A stretch of DNA of 64,000 bases from CAXBBB01 sp963841855 (GCA_963841855.1 CAWJEJ010000005.1:248001-312000), one strand, 5' to 3'. Positions 44,871-54,220 are shown, counted from the first letter of the stretch. The notes: generated by a model from the sequence alone, not told the origin. Numbers and translations are program-made.

Positions 44871-45515
44871 CTAGCGCGTGCCGTAGAGCCGGTCGCCCGC
44901 GTCGCCGAGGCCGGGGCGGATGTAGGCGTTGGCGTCCAGTTCGCGGTCGAGCGCGGCCGTCACGATGGGCACGTCGGGATGGGCTTCGGCGAGGGCGCGG
45001 ACGCCTTCGGGCGCGGCGACGAGGCAGACGAACGACAGGTGCCGCGCGCCCAACTCGCGCAAGCGGGCGACGGCGGCGATGGCGCTTCCACCCGTGGCCA
45101 GCATGGGGTCGAGCACGAACGTGGCGGCATCGGGAAGGCCCGGCGGCAGGCGCTCGTAGTATCCGCGTGGCAGGTGCGAGTCGTGATCGCGCTGCACGCC
45201 GACGTGACCGACGCGCGCGTCGGGCAGCAGCGACAGGAAGCCGTCCATCAGGCCCAAACCGGCGCGCAGGACAGGCACCAGGACGACTTCGCGCTCGAAC
45301 GCGTGGCCGATGGTCGGCTCGAGCGGCGTCACGACTTCGACTTCGCGCATCGGCACCTGGCGCAATGCGTGAGCGGCGAGCAGCGACGACGCCCGGATGA
45401 GCGACGCCCGAAACGTGCCGTGATCGGTCGTCACGTCGCGTAGGATCGTCATCTCGCGCCGCAGGAGGGCGTGATCGACGACGTCGAGCGAGTCGGGAAG
45501 GTTCGGGTCGGCCAT
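44871..45515 (-). CDS. upp: Uracil phosphoribosyltransferase
   Basis: Salvages uracil to UMP using PRPP. The 214-residue protein shows the LVPVLRAGLGLMDGF loop, the PRPP site VLDPMLATGGSAIAAV, and the uracil-binding end AYIRPGLGDAGDRLYGT. ATG 45515 matches the family start; the in-frame start at 45563 lies in the alanine symporter gene. It begins four bases after the symporter stop. Confidence 0.93.
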   Translation of the reverse strand: MADPNLPDSLDVVDHALLRREMTILRDVTTDHGTFRASLIRASSLLAAHALRQVPMREVEVVTPLEPTIGHAFEREVVLVPVLRAGLGLMDGFLSLLPDARVGHVGVQRDHDSHLPRGYYERLPPGLPDAATFVLDPMLATGGSAIAAVARLRELGARHLSFVCLVAAPEGVRALAEAHPDVPIVTAALDRELDANAYIRPGLGDAGDRLYGTR

Positions 45516-45519
45516 CGGG

Positions 45520-47340
45520 TTAGACGCGCGGCGGGTTGCCAGCGCCCGGTCCTTTCGGTCCACCTTTCTTCAGATCCTTCTGCGCCTTCTTCTCGGCGAC
45601 GACGCGCTGATGCACGACAGCATTCTCCTCCCACGGACGGCGCTCGAAATAGCTCTTCGTGAGCGTGGCGAGTACGCCCGAGAGCAGCAGCAGCGCGATC
45701 ACGTTGGGCAGCGTCACGAGCGAGAGCGCCACGTCGCCCAGGTCCCAGATCGTCGTTACGGCCAGCGTCGCGCCGACGAAGTGCATGATCACGAACACGA
45801 ACTTGAACGGCAAGATCGCTCCGGCGCCGAAGATGTAGTTGGCGCAGCGGTCGCCATAGTAGCTCCACGAGATCGACGTCGAGACGGCGAACAGAACGAC
45901 CGAGATCAAGACGATATAGCGCCCCAGCCAGCCCAGATTGATCTCGTCCAGACCCTTCTCGAATGCCAGCGTCGTCAGCGGAGCCGAGTTGCGATAACCT
46001 GCGCCGTAGAGCGCGTCGGTGCGCAATCCGTCGGCGGCTTCGGCTTCGTTTGCGCGCGGAAAGAGCGTGCCGGTGAACGGAATGGTCCGCGCCTCGTCGA
46101 CGTAGAGCGGCTGGTCGAGACCGATCTGCAAGTAGCCCATACCGACGCTTCCGACGGGGCGACCGTCGACGTACTGAATCGTTTCGGGCCGGTCCGCGGC
46201 GACGAACGTGCCGTCCGCCGATTCACGCGCGAACGTGCCCGCATCGTCTTGGACGAGGTAGCTGACGTTGTTGTCCGACAGGCGGAAGGTGGTGTCGACC
46301 TGCTCGCTGAACACGCCGGTCGAGATGATGACCAGGGCCGTAATCGTACAGATAATGATCGTGTCGATGAACGGCTCCAAGAGCGCCACGACGCCTTCGC
46401 TGACGGGTTCGTCGGTTTTGGCCGCCGAGTGCGCGATGGGCGCGCTGCCCTGCCCAGCTTCGTTCGAAAAGAGGCCGCGCTGCACGCCGTAGGTGAGCGT
46501 GAGCAGGAAGAGACCGGCGCCCGTTCCGGCGATGCCCGACGTCGGGTTGAACGCTTCGGTGAAGATCAGAGCGAACGACGACGGGACGGCTTCGATGTTG
46601 AGGCCCAGAATGACCAAAGCGCCTGCGACGTACACCGCCGCCATGACCGGCGCGACGATGCTCGTCACCTTACCGATCCTAGCGATGCCGCCCAAGATCA
46701 CGATGCCGACGACGATAGCTGTCGTCAAGCCCGTCATCCACGGCGCGATGCCGAACGTGTCGGCGACCTGAGTCGCAATCGTGTTGGCCTGGACTGCGTT
46801 GCCCGTCATGAACGAGGTCAGCATCAGCGCGGCGGCGAAAAAGATGGCGACACCCTTGAAGACGCCTTTGAGTCCGACGCCGAAGCGTTCGGTAAGCCCT
46901 TTCTCGATGTAGTACATCGGCCCACCCGACACGCTGCCCTCCCACGCCTTGGCGTCGAGGTCGGGCTTGACGACCTCGCGGTACTGCTGCGCGAGCGTGA
47001 CTTCGGAGTATTTGGTCGCCATGCCCAAGAGCGCCGTCACCCACATCCAAAAGACCGCGCCCGGTCCGCCCAGGTGGACGGCCATCGCGACTCCGGCGAT
47101 GTTACCGACGCCGACTGTCGCCGAGAGCGCCGTCGTCAGAGCCTGGAAGTGCGACACGTCGCCCGGCTCGTCGGGGTCGTCGTATTTGCCCGTTGTAACA
47201 GCGACGCCGTGAGCGAATCGGCGAAACTGGACGAAGCCCAGTCGGAGCGTCAAGAAGAGACCTGTTCCGAGCAGGCCGATGATGAGCGGCCATTTGAGGA
47301 TGTCGTTGACGCTGTCAATGACGGTGCTGAACAGATCCAT
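45520..47340 (-). CDS. Alanine/glycine:cation symporter (AGCS family) with large extracytoplasmic insert
   Basis: A 606-residue sodium-coupled amino-acid symporter. AGCS signatures: HFQALTTALSATVGVGNIAG, GPGAVFWMWVTALLGMATKY, GGPMYYIEKGL, LTYGVQRGLFSNEAGQGSAP and AHSAAKTDEPV. Family members have about 450-500 residues; the extra length is a polar insert (about 345-452) between two membrane segments, with the sequence style of a small beta domain. The remaining part (SWSYYGDRCANYIFG) is normal. Followed at four bases by upp. Confidence 0.9.
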   Translation of the reverse strand: MDLFSTVIDSVNDILKWPLIIGLLGTGLFLTLRLGFVQFRRFAHGVAVTTGKYDDPDEPGDVSHFQALTTALSATVGVGNIAGVAMAVHLGGPGAVFWMWVTALLGMATKYSEVTLAQQYREVVKPDLDAKAWEGSVSGGPMYYIEKGLTERFGVGLKGVFKGVAIFFAAALMLTSFMTGNAVQANTIATQVADTFGIAPWMTGLTTAIVVGIVILGGIARIGKVTSIVAPVMAAVYVAGALVILGLNIEAVPSSFALIFTEAFNPTSGIAGTGAGLFLLTLTYGVQRGLFSNEAGQGSAPIAHSAAKTDEPVSEGVVALLEPFIDTIIICTITALVIISTGVFSEQVDTTFRLSDNNVSYLVQDDAGTFARESADGTFVAADRPETIQYVDGRPVGSVGMGYLQIGLDQPLYVDEARTIPFTGTLFPRANEAEAADGLRTDALYGAGYRNSAPLTTLAFEKGLDEINLGWLGRYIVLISVVLFAVSTSISWSYYGDRCANYIFGAGAILPFKFVFVIMHFVGATLAVTTIWDLGDVALSLVTLPNVIALLLLSGVLATLTKSYFERRPWEENAVVHQRVVAEKKAQKDLKKGGPKGPGAGNPPRV

Positions 47341-47469
47341 TCGAGCGAGTCGGGAGGTGGGGAGGGGAAGGCGAGCGTGCGTCAGGGCGAGGGCACTGCC
47401 GCGCGGACGGTGGGCAAAGATAGACGCCGTCGCCGTTCGTTCACAAACGGGTGCCCCGCCGATTGTACG

Positions 47470-48744
47470 CTATCTCGCGCTCGGAACGATGTGAGGCAAC
47501 GCGGCCCAGACAGCGACCGTCGCGCCCAGCGGTGCTAGCGCCAGCACCCACAGCGCAGCCGAGTATCCGCCCAGCAGTCCGGCGATGAGCGGCAGCAGTG
47601 GTGGCCCGATCGCGGTCGCGGCGACGAATAGGGTGTGCGTGAATCCCTTGATCGCGCCGATGTGATCGCGTCCGAAATAGTAAGCAAACGCGCTGCCGCC
47701 GACGTTGCTCTGGATCCCCTGCACGACTCCAAAGACGACCCCGTAGACCACTACGGCCGCGCTCGTCTGCGCCAGCGGCAGGCCAACGGTCAGCAGCGTA
47801 AACAGCGCCAGCCCCATAGCTAGCACCTTGCGCGGTCCCCACCGGTCGACGCCTAGACCTGCGCCCAGGTTGGCGATCCAGTTGACGAGTCCGTACGCCA
47901 CGAACATGACCGCGGCGGCTTCGCGCGTGACGCCGCCGCTCGTCATCAGATCGACGTGGTGAAACAGGTACGCCGTCCCCAGACAGTTCAACACGCAGAT
48001 GCTGCCGACGAGCGTCCAAAAGTGCGACGTGCGGCGCGCCTCGACCAGCGTCGACGAGAGTTCGACGGTCGGCAACTCATCCGGCCGGATGGGTCCATCG
48101 GGCAGCAGTCCGTAGCGCTCGGGACGGTGGCGAAAGAACAGCCCGGCGATGGGCAGCACCACGACCAGCACGCACGCGCCGATGACGGCGTACGTCGCTC
48201 GCCAGCCCAGCGCGTCGATGCCCTGCTGCATCGCAATCGGGACGACGGCGACGGCCAGCGCCATGCCCACGCCCATCAGCCCAATCGCTAGCCCGCGCCG
48301 CCGAACGAACCACAGGTTGACGACGTGGATCGCCGAGAGCGCCAGAGCGCCCTGCCCCAACGCCCGCAGCAGGAAGAAGCCGCCGATCAGCGTCACCAAT
48401 CCCCTCACCTGCCCCATCGCCACGCACGAAACGGCCAGCAGCATCGCAGCAGCGAGCGCTCCGCGGCGCGGCTCCCAGCGGTCGAGCGCGCGTCCGGTCA
48501 GGGGCAGCACCAGCGCGGCGGCGATCGTCGCGCCCGAGTAGGCCAGAGAGACGGTCTGACGCGACAGGCTCAGATCGCCGATGAATGCGTCGATGAAGAG
48601 CGCCACGCCCGCCGTCTGGCCGACAATCGTCGCGCCCATGACGAGGGCTGCGGCGGCTGTCACGTTCCAGCCGAAGAAATGCGGCGAGCGCTCGACGACG
48701 CGGCTGCGGATGGGGTCGGGCGTCACTGCGGGTCGACGCGGCAT
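47470..48744 (-). CDS. Major facilitator superfamily transporter
   Basis: A 424-residue membrane protein with 12 hydrophobic segments, a charged central loop (about 205-230) and MFS loop motifs (GRALDRWEPRRGALA; VDRWGPRKVLAMG). The general layout resembles the monocarboxylate/oxalate:formate group. Substrate unknown. It is 129 bases upstream of the alanine symporter on the same strand, so a separate promoter there is possible. Confidence 0.83.
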   Translation of the reverse strand: MPRRPAVTPDPIRSRVVERSPHFFGWNVTAAAALVMGATIVGQTAGVALFIDAFIGDLSLSRQTVSLAYSGATIAAALVLPLTGRALDRWEPRRGALAAAMLLAVSCVAMGQVRGLVTLIGGFFLLRALGQGALALSAIHVVNLWFVRRRGLAIGLMGVGMALAVAVVPIAMQQGIDALGWRATYAVIGACVLVVVLPIAGLFFRHRPERYGLLPDGPIRPDELPTVELSSTLVEARRTSHFWTLVGSICVLNCLGTAYLFHHVDLMTSGGVTREAAAVMFVAYGLVNWIANLGAGLGVDRWGPRKVLAMGLALFTLLTVGLPLAQTSAAVVVYGVVFGVVQGIQSNVGGSAFAYYFGRDHIGAIKGFTHTLFVAATAIGPPLLPLIAGLLGGYSAALWVLALAPLGATVAVWAALPHIVPSAR

Positions 48745-48838
48745 GCCGCGCCGCTACGGTTTGGACGCGGATTACCGATGCTGTCTGTACCGACTAGGCA
48801 TGCCCCGTCGCCGCCTGCCGTCCGCCGCCTTTTTCCAT

Positions 48839-49522
48839 TCACAGCGTGTGCGGGTCGACTTCGACGAACTGGCCGCTCAGGTAGCCCATCGTGCGCGTCG
48901 GATATTTCTGGACCAGGCGGTAGTCGTGCGTCGCCATGACGAGCGTCATGCCTTGCTCGTGCAGACTCAGAAGCAGTTTCATGATTTCGTCAGACACAGC
49001 CGGGTCGAGGTTGCCCGTCGGCTCGTCGGCCAAGAGCACCCACGGCTCGCCGACGATGGCCCTAGCGACGGCGACGCGCTGCTGCTCTCCGCCCGAGAGT
49101 TCGTGCGGCATCCGCTGCCACTTGTGGCTCAGGCCGACGCGCGCCAACGCGTGGAGCACGCGTGTCTTGATCCGCTTGCCGCTCTTGCCCGTCACGTGCA
49201 GCACGAACGCGACGTTTTCGTAGACGTTGCGGTCCGGGAGCAGCTGAAAATCTTGGAAGATGACGCCGACGCTGCGCCGCAGGAACGGCACTTCGCGCGG
49301 CCGGATCGTGTCGCTCTTATAGTCGCCGATCTGGATCGTGCCGCTCTGAGGAATCACGTCGAGGTAGAGCAGGCGCAGCAGCGTGCTCTTGCCGCAGCCC
49401 GTCGGGCCGACGAGGTTGACGCGCTCGCCGCGCTGAACGGACAGCGAGAGGTCGCTCAGCACGTCGCGCTTGCCGCCGCCGGGGACGGGGTATGAGACGG
49501 TGACGTTGCGCAAATCGATCAT
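48839..49522 (-). CDS. ftsE: FtsE-like ABC transporter ATP-binding protein
   Basis: A 227-residue ABC ATPase most like FtsE, which with FtsX controls cell-wall hydrolases at division. Walker A GPTGCGKST (about 39-47), Q-loop VIFQDFQLLPDRNVYENVAF (an FtsE-type stretch), signature LSGGEQQRVAVARAI, Walker B VLLADEPTGNLD, and H-loop ATHDY. No ftsX lies beside it; a methyltransferase gene precedes it by nine bases. Without ftsX the assignment rests on sequence alone. Confidence 0.82.
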   Translation of the reverse strand: MIDLRNVTVSYPVPGGGKRDVLSDLSLSVQRGERVNLVGPTGCGKSTLLRLLYLDVIPQSGTIQIGDYKSDTIRPREVPFLRRSVGVIFQDFQLLPDRNVYENVAFVLHVTGKSGKRIKTRVLHALARVGLSHKWQRMPHELSGGEQQRVAVARAIVGEPWVLLADEPTGNLDPAVSDEIMKLLLSLHEQGMTLVMATHDYRLVQKYPTRTMGYLSGQFVEVDPHTL

Positions 49523-49531
49523 GGACGCAAG

Positions 49532-50302
49532 CTACGCAGAACCGTCGATGCGGCGCACAACCAGGTGGACGCGTTCACTGGCGCCGCTCGCCTCGGCGTC
49601 CGAAAACCCGTCGTAGGCAGCGACTTCTTCCAGCCCCGGAGGCAGCAGCGCGCGAACTTCTTCGAGCGTGTAGGCGCGCTGGACGTGCGTCTCGTGGAAC
49701 GTCTGCCCCAGGATCGACAGCTCGAAATTGGTCGTGTGCAGCTGGGCGTCGCTGTCGTAGCGGCTGGTGCGAACGTACGAAAACCCTTCGGCTTCGCCCT
49801 CGTCCTGGAAATCGGCCTCGTTGTTGGCGCTGTTTGCCGGCGTCGACACGTCGAACACGAAGATGCCCTGGGGCTTGAGCGCGCGCGCTGCCGACGCGAA
49901 GAAACTGCGCACGTCCGCCTCGTCGACGAGGTAGTTGAGGCCGTCGTACACCAGCACGAGGGCGTCAGCCTGAGCGTCGGTGTGGAACGAGGTGAAGTCG
50001 GCGACGGCGAATGCTACGTTCGCGCCGTGCAACTCGGCTTTGCGCTCAGCTACGCGCACCATCGCAGCCGACCCATCCGTAGCCATGTAGCGGTACGATC
50101 CCAGCGGCTGAAGCTCGATCGCCAGCGATCCCGTTCCGCAGCCCAGTTCGAGTACGTCCAGCGCGCCGGGTTGATGGCGCTGGATCAGGTCGTGGACGTA
50201 GTCGGCCCAAAACTCGTAGTCGACGTGCTCCATCACCACGTCGTAACCGGCGGCGAGGGCGTCATAGGGCGTGGCCTCGTGAGGCGTTTCGGGGGTGGAC
50301 AT
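49532..50302 (-). CDS. Class I SAM-dependent methyltransferase
   Basis: A 256-residue methyltransferase: YDALAAGYDVVMEHVDYEFW at the start, SAM-binding motif LDVLELGCGTGSLAIEL, acidic loop ATDGSAAM, then VAFAVADFTSFH and ADALVLVYDGLNYL. Substrate unknown; the layout fits small-molecule methyltransferases. ATG 50302 begins the fold properly; an in-frame start 25 codons upstream is not protein-like. Followed at nine bases by ftsE. Confidence 0.82.
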   Translation of the reverse strand: MSTPETPHEATPYDALAAGYDVVMEHVDYEFWADYVHDLIQRHQPGALDVLELGCGTGSLAIELQPLGSYRYMATDGSAAMVRVAERKAELHGANVAFAVADFTSFHTDAQADALVLVYDGLNYLVDEADVRSFFASAARALKPQGIFVFDVSTPANSANNEADFQDEGEAEGFSYVRTSRYDSDAQLHTTNFELSILGQTFHETHVQRAYTLEEVRALLPPGLEEVAAYDGFSDAEASGASERVHLVVRRIDGSA

Positions 50303-50472
50303 CGGAAAGGCGTCGAGCGGAGCAGCAAAGAAACGAAGCGCGCGCGGGAGGCCGGATGAATCAGTACACCCGGGCATTCATGTCCGTGATCGACCTTAGG
50401 AGTGAAGGAGGAGGCTTCATTCAGATTCTTCAAAAGCTGTCGCCGGGATTACGCAGGCGTTAACCCCCCCCT

Positions 50473-50502
50473 TGACAGACTGCAATCGAGATGAATAAGA
50501 TT
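50473..50502 (+). promoter_or_regulatory. Sigma70-type promoter
   Basis: A consensus -35 TTGACA (50473-50478), an 18-base spacer, and a -10-like TAAGAT (50497-50502). It sits about 55 bases before the lipoprotein ATG at 50557, and is the clearest promoter in the window. The position of a start site would be near 50509. Confidence 0.75.
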
Positions 50503-50514
50503 ATTGTGTTCACA

Positions 50515-50535
50515 GTCTCTGCGTTTTAGAGACTA
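50515..50535 (+). promoter_or_regulatory. Perfect inverted repeat just downstream of the promoter
   Basis: Arms AGTCTCT (50515-50521) and AGAGACT (50529-50535) around a seven-base spacer, immediately after the expected transcription start. It could be a repressor operator or a hairpin at the 5' end of the mRNA. Confidence 0.55.
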
Positions 50536-50556
50536 TCCATTTCACTCTTCACCAAC

Positions 50557-51237
50557 ATGCACATGAAGAGGATCCTCAGTACGGTAGCACTTGCTGCCCT
50601 CACACTCGCTTCCGCCTGCTCCGAGGCTCCTGCCGTTGCCCAGTCTCCGCCGGTCGTCATCGCCTCCAACGTGGTAGCCGATGTGGGATTCGTGCCCACC
50701 CGGCTCTATGGTGACGAACTCGATCAGTGGAAAGCCCTGGATGGTTCGCAGCGCGCGGATCTGCTGACGCGGTATGCACAGGCGTCTCAGCCGCTCTCCG
50801 ACACACTACGTGACAACCCGACGCCCGAAAACATCGCGCCTCTCGCTCGCGCGATGGAGGCTGACCTCGACGGTACGCCGTACGCGACGGTTGCTCGGCA
50901 GACAGCCAGCGACTTTCTGCTTCGTTCTCACCTGCTCCAGGCCGACCCCGATGTCGATCAAGTGGCCCGCCATGCAGACGTTCTGCTGTCGACTCGTCAT
51001 CCCGACGCGCGCGTCCTCGCTGAGGCGATAGCTGTGCTGGAAGGATCGTGGAGCGCCGAGCGGTTGGCCGAAGCACGGCAGATCGTTCGTGACGCCGCAC
51101 GTGTCCCTTCGCTCGGAAAGGCATGCGACGAGGGCTGCTCAGTCGAGCAACTCGCCCGCCAGATGGCCGACGGCCAGTCGCTCACCGCTCTCGAACGCTT
51201 CGAGATCAATCAAGCGTTGGCATTGGCGCGACTCTGA
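50557..51237 (+). CDS. Lipoprotein of unknown function
   Basis: A 226-residue exported protein with a lipoprotein-type signal peptide (MKRILSTVALAALTLASACS, lipobox ASAC). ATG 50557 or the ATG two codons later both work. The mature part is alpha-helical, Asp/Ala/Leu-rich, with a Cys pair near the end (CDEGCSVEQLARQM). No known domain is recognised. It is a single-gene unit with its own promoter and terminator, and the only plus-strand gene in a long minus-strand stretch. Confidence 0.72.
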   Translation: MHMKRILSTVALAALTLASACSEAPAVAQSPPVVIASNVVADVGFVPTRLYGDELDQWKALDGSQRADLLTRYAQASQPLSDTLRDNPTPENIAPLARAMEADLDGTPYATVARQTASDFLLRSHLLQADPDVDQVARHADVLLSTRHPDARVLAEAIAVLEGSWSAERLAEARQIVRDAARVPSLGKACDEGCSVEQLARQMADGQSLTALERFEINQALALARL

Positions 51238-51257
51238 CGCTTTTCGCCCAACCTGAA

Positions 51258-51303
51258 GCGACCGGCTCGGTGACACACGTCTCATCGGGCCGGTTCGCGT
51301 TTT
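51258..51303 (+). terminator. Intrinsic terminator of the lipoprotein gene
   Basis: GCGACCGGC (51258-51266) pairs with GCCGGTTCGC before TTTT (51300-51303), with one bulge, and a weaker inner stem continues it. It ends the transcript about 65 bases after the stop. Confidence 0.65.
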
Positions 51304-51380
51304 ACACGACTCGCTACGATAAGAGTCAACCGGGCATCGCCTCCATCGGCAACCCACCCGCAGCGAGACCCAGACACTGG

Positions 51381-51899
51381 CTACACCTGAAATCCCATCG
51401 GCCCACGCGTCGGCTCTGGGGCGGGCGCCTCCAACTCGACGGCATAGGTCACGCTGATGGGCTCGATTTGCTGCCCCTGCCAGACCGCGTGCGACCCCGA
51501 GTTGGCTGCCAGCACGTCGAACCGGACGCGGCTCAGCCCCTTGCCACGCGCCCACCCGGTCGCCTCGTGCATCAACCGGCCCGCGAGACCGGCCCGCCTG
51601 TGCGCTGGAGCAACGTACAGCTCGGTCAACTGCGCCTCTACACTTCCCGCGTAGACCGGCGACGGAGCTGACGTGTGCCCGGCCACGAACCCGACTGGCT
51701 TTCCGTTTGCTTCGGCGACGAGCACGACGGCAGACGGCGATCCGATAGCGTCGCGGAGCGTCGTGCGTCCGCGCTCGTTGGCGTCCCTGGAAGGCGTCGC
51801 GCGGGCGTCGATGTCGGCCTGCTCACGCATGAAGGCCGACCACATCTGCGCCAACGTGTCGAGGTCGGCTGGGCGAGCGGGGCGGATCGTGTAGGGCAT
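51381..51899 (-). CDS. GNAT family N-acetyltransferase
   Basis: A 172-residue acetyltransferase: IRPARPADLDTLAQMW at the start, strand VVLVAEANGKPVGFVAGH, and acetyl-CoA-binding LTELYVAPAHRRAGLAGRLM followed by ARGKGLSRVRFDVLAAN. Substrate unknown. It follows asd by ten bases, so it may belong to the methionine transcript. Confidence 0.85.
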   Translation of the reverse strand: MPYTIRPARPADLDTLAQMWSAFMREQADIDARATPSRDANERGRTTLRDAIGSPSAVVLVAEANGKPVGFVAGHTSAPSPVYAGSVEAQLTELYVAPAHRRAGLAGRLMHEATGWARGKGLSRVRFDVLAANSGSHAVWQGQQIEPISVTYAVELEAPAPEPTRGPMGFQV

Positions 51900-51909
51900 A
51901 GAACGTGCG

Positions 51910-52989
51910 TCAGGAGGTGCGAGAAACGTAGCGGGTGCCCAAGTTCCCGCGCGAGGCGAGCAGTTCGGCGTTGAGGATCGCGCCGCCCGCTGCCCCCCTG
52001 ATCGTGTTGTGGACCAGCGCCACGAACTTGACGCCGAAGTTGGGGCACGGCTGGATGCGCCCGACGGTCGTCGTCATGCCGCCGCCACTGTATACGTGGA
52101 GACGAGGTTGCGGGTGCGCGGGATCGTCCACCACCTCGACGAACTTAGCCGGAGCTGTCGGCAAACCCAGGCCTCGAAGCGGGTTGGGGGCGTTGCGGAG
52201 CGCGTCGGCAACGTCGGCGGCGGACGGATCGCCTGCCAGCCGGACGCTGACGCAGAGCGTGTGTCCCTCCACTACGGGCACGCGGTTGCACTGTGCCGAC
52301 ACGACGATCGCTGCGTTTTCGATGCCGGCCTCGCCCACCGATCCCAGCAGTTTGAGCGGCTCGGTCGCCAGTTTGTCCTCCTCGCCGCCGATGTGAGGGA
52401 CGACGTTACCCAGCGCGTCCAGCGAGGCGACGCCGGGATAGCCCGCGCCTGAGAGCGCCTGCAACGTCGTCACCTGCACGGCCTCTACGCCCCACGCGCG
52501 GTGCAGCGGCGCCAGCGCGCTCACCAGTCCGACCGTCGAGCAGTTGGGATTGGTCACGATGAAGCCGCCGCCCCAAGTCTGGCGCTTGATCAGGCTCAGG
52601 TGATCCGGATTGACTTCGGGAATCAGCAGCGGCACGTCGGCCGACATCCGGTGGTTGCGCGCGTTCGAGACGACCGCGTAGCCCGCCGATGCGAATGCCG
52701 CTTCGGCCTCTCCGGCAACCGAAGCGTCCAGGCCCGAAAAGACCAGATCGCAATCGAGATTGGGCTCGGTCGGTTGCACGATGAGGTCGGCGACGGCGCT
52801 GGGAATCGGCTCGCTGTGGAGCCAGTGCGCGGCTTCGCAGTACCGTTTGCCTGCCGATCGAGGCGACGCGGACACGGCGGTGATGGTGAACCACGGATGA
52901 TCGCCGAGCAGACGCACGAACTGCTGCCCGACAGCGCCGGTAGCGCCCAGTATGCCGACGCGGATGGGAAGTGATGGAGGTGTTGACAT
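51910..52989 (-). CDS. asd: Aspartate-semialdehyde dehydrogenase
   Basis: Makes aspartate semialdehyde for threonine, methionine and lysine. The 359-residue protein has NADP-binding GILGATGAVGQQFVRLL, catalytic Cys150 in TNPNCSTVGL, and the substrate stretch HTLCVSVRLAGDP. The sequence style is that of the archaeal/fungal-type branch. It lies downstream of metX in the same orientation, 142 bases apart, with a repeat fragment in between. Confidence 0.92.
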   Translation of the reverse strand: MSTPPSLPIRVGILGATGAVGQQFVRLLGDHPWFTITAVSASPRSAGKRYCEAAHWLHSEPIPSAVADLIVQPTEPNLDCDLVFSGLDASVAGEAEAAFASAGYAVVSNARNHRMSADVPLLIPEVNPDHLSLIKRQTWGGGFIVTNPNCSTVGLVSALAPLHRAWGVEAVQVTTLQALSGAGYPGVASLDALGNVVPHIGGEEDKLATEPLKLLGSVGEAGIENAAIVVSAQCNRVPVVEGHTLCVSVRLAGDPSAADVADALRNAPNPLRGLGLPTAPAKFVEVVDDPAHPQPRLHVYSGGGMTTTVGRIQPCPNFGVKFVALVHNTIRGAAGGAILNAELLASRGNLGTRYVSRTS

Positions 52990-53042
52990 AGTTTGGAAAA
53001 CGGAAGGTCAGAGTCAAGGCTCGCCGCCCCACTTCTCGCGTG

Positions 53043-53072
53043 GTCATCCTGAGCCTGTCGAAGGGTCTCCGG
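53043..53072. repeat. Single-arm copy of the TCATCCTGAGC repeat
   Basis: GTCATCCTGAGCCTGTCGAA followed by GGGTCTCCGG repeats one arm of the palindrome at 17386-17466 with few changes. It lies between metX and asd. The opposite arm is missing or decayed. Confidence 0.7.
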
Positions 53073-53131
53073 ATGCCGAGTTTGCCGCCAGGCTGGGGCC
53101 GACTTCGCCCGGGGTTACGACGTGGCAAACG

Positions 53132-54160
53132 TCAGATGCCGCGCTCGGACATCCAGCGCGTGAGATGGTGAGTGAGTTGGTCGTATTCGATCAGAAAGGC
53201 GTCGTGGCCGTGCGGCGATGTGAGCGTGGCGAGCGTGGCGCTGGGCAATCCGCTCGCCAGTTCGCGCTGCTCGGCGGGTGGGTATAAGCCGTCGCTGTCG
53301 ATGGCGACGACCAGTGCAGGCTGGCGAATCGAGGCGAGCACGTCGGCCATCAAGCCTCGGTCGCGGCTCAGGTCGTGCGAATCCATCTGCTGCGTCATGC
53401 GAACGTAGCACAGCGGATCCATCCGATCGACGAATTTGGCACCCTGGTAGCGCAGGTAACTGACGACCGAGAACTGGTCCGACGCGGGCATCCGGTCACG
53501 ACCGTGGCGCTGGTCGAATCCTGCCGGAGCGCGGTACGACAGCATCGCCGCCATGCGCGCAGCGGCGAGACCCGACGTAGGCCGCGCGTCGGAGCGGTAG
53601 TCGCCGCCGTTCCAGTCGGCGTCGGCATAGATCGCCTGCCGCTCGACCTCGCCCCACCCGATCGCCCAGGCCCGCTGAGACGCGCCGACAGCGATGGGCG
53701 CGATCGCCTGAACGCGCTCGTCCAGCACCGCCCATTCGAGCGCTTGCATCCCTCCCATCGATCCGCCGATAACCAAATCGACGCGCTCGATTCCTAACTC
53801 GTCCAACACGCGCCGGTGCAGCCGGACGGTGTCGCGAATCGTGGCGACCGGAAACGCAGAGCCGTAGGAACGCGCCGTTTCAGGCGACATGGTGAGGGGC
53901 GAGAGCGATCCATAAGGCGAAGCGATCGCGTTACAGCAGACGATGAACCGATCGGCCGGGTCGAGCGCCTTGCCCGGCCCCACTAGTCCGGGCCACCAGT
54001 CCGCCGCATCGGCGCCGCCGGTGAGAGCGTGGCACACGAGCGTGCACGTCGCCGACGGCTCGCCCCACGTCTGAAAGGCGATGGGCGCGTTGCAAAACCT
54101 CGTCCCCTCTTCGAGAGCGAACGAGTCGACGACGAGCGTTTGCGGGCCGGATGCAGTCAT
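53132..54160 (-). CDS. metX: Homoserine O-acetyltransferase
   Basis: An alpha/beta hydrolase-fold acyltransferase that activates homoserine with acetyl-CoA (some homologues use succinyl-CoA). The 342-residue protein has nucleophile Ser134 in IGGSMGGMQALEW, the family stretch LVCHALTGGADAADWWPGLV, the Asp in VAIDSDGLYPPAEQ and the His in SPHGHDAFLIE. It follows metY, which uses its product. The O-acyl donor is inferred. Confidence 0.93.
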   Translation of the reverse strand: MTASGPQTLVVDSFALEEGTRFCNAPIAFQTWGEPSATCTLVCHALTGGADAADWWPGLVGPGKALDPADRFIVCCNAIASPYGSLSPLTMSPETARSYGSAFPVATIRDTVRLHRRVLDELGIERVDLVIGGSMGGMQALEWAVLDERVQAIAPIAVGASQRAWAIGWGEVERQAIYADADWNGGDYRSDARPTSGLAAARMAAMLSYRAPAGFDQRHGRDRMPASDQFSVVSYLRYQGAKFVDRMDPLCYVRMTQQMDSHDLSRDRGLMADVLASIRQPALVVAIDSDGLYPPAEQRELASGLPSATLATLTSPHGHDAFLIEYDQLTHHLTRWMSERGI

Positions 54161-54220
54161 TCAGGTGGAAAGCGTGGCGAGAAACCGAGGATCCCGGCGG
54201 CACGGCCCGACCCTCCACCT

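Noticed and set aside
45610..47538. A 642-codon plus-strand open frame opposite the alanine symporter
   Set aside because: Antisense shadow; Arg/Asp-rich translation without any recognisable fold.
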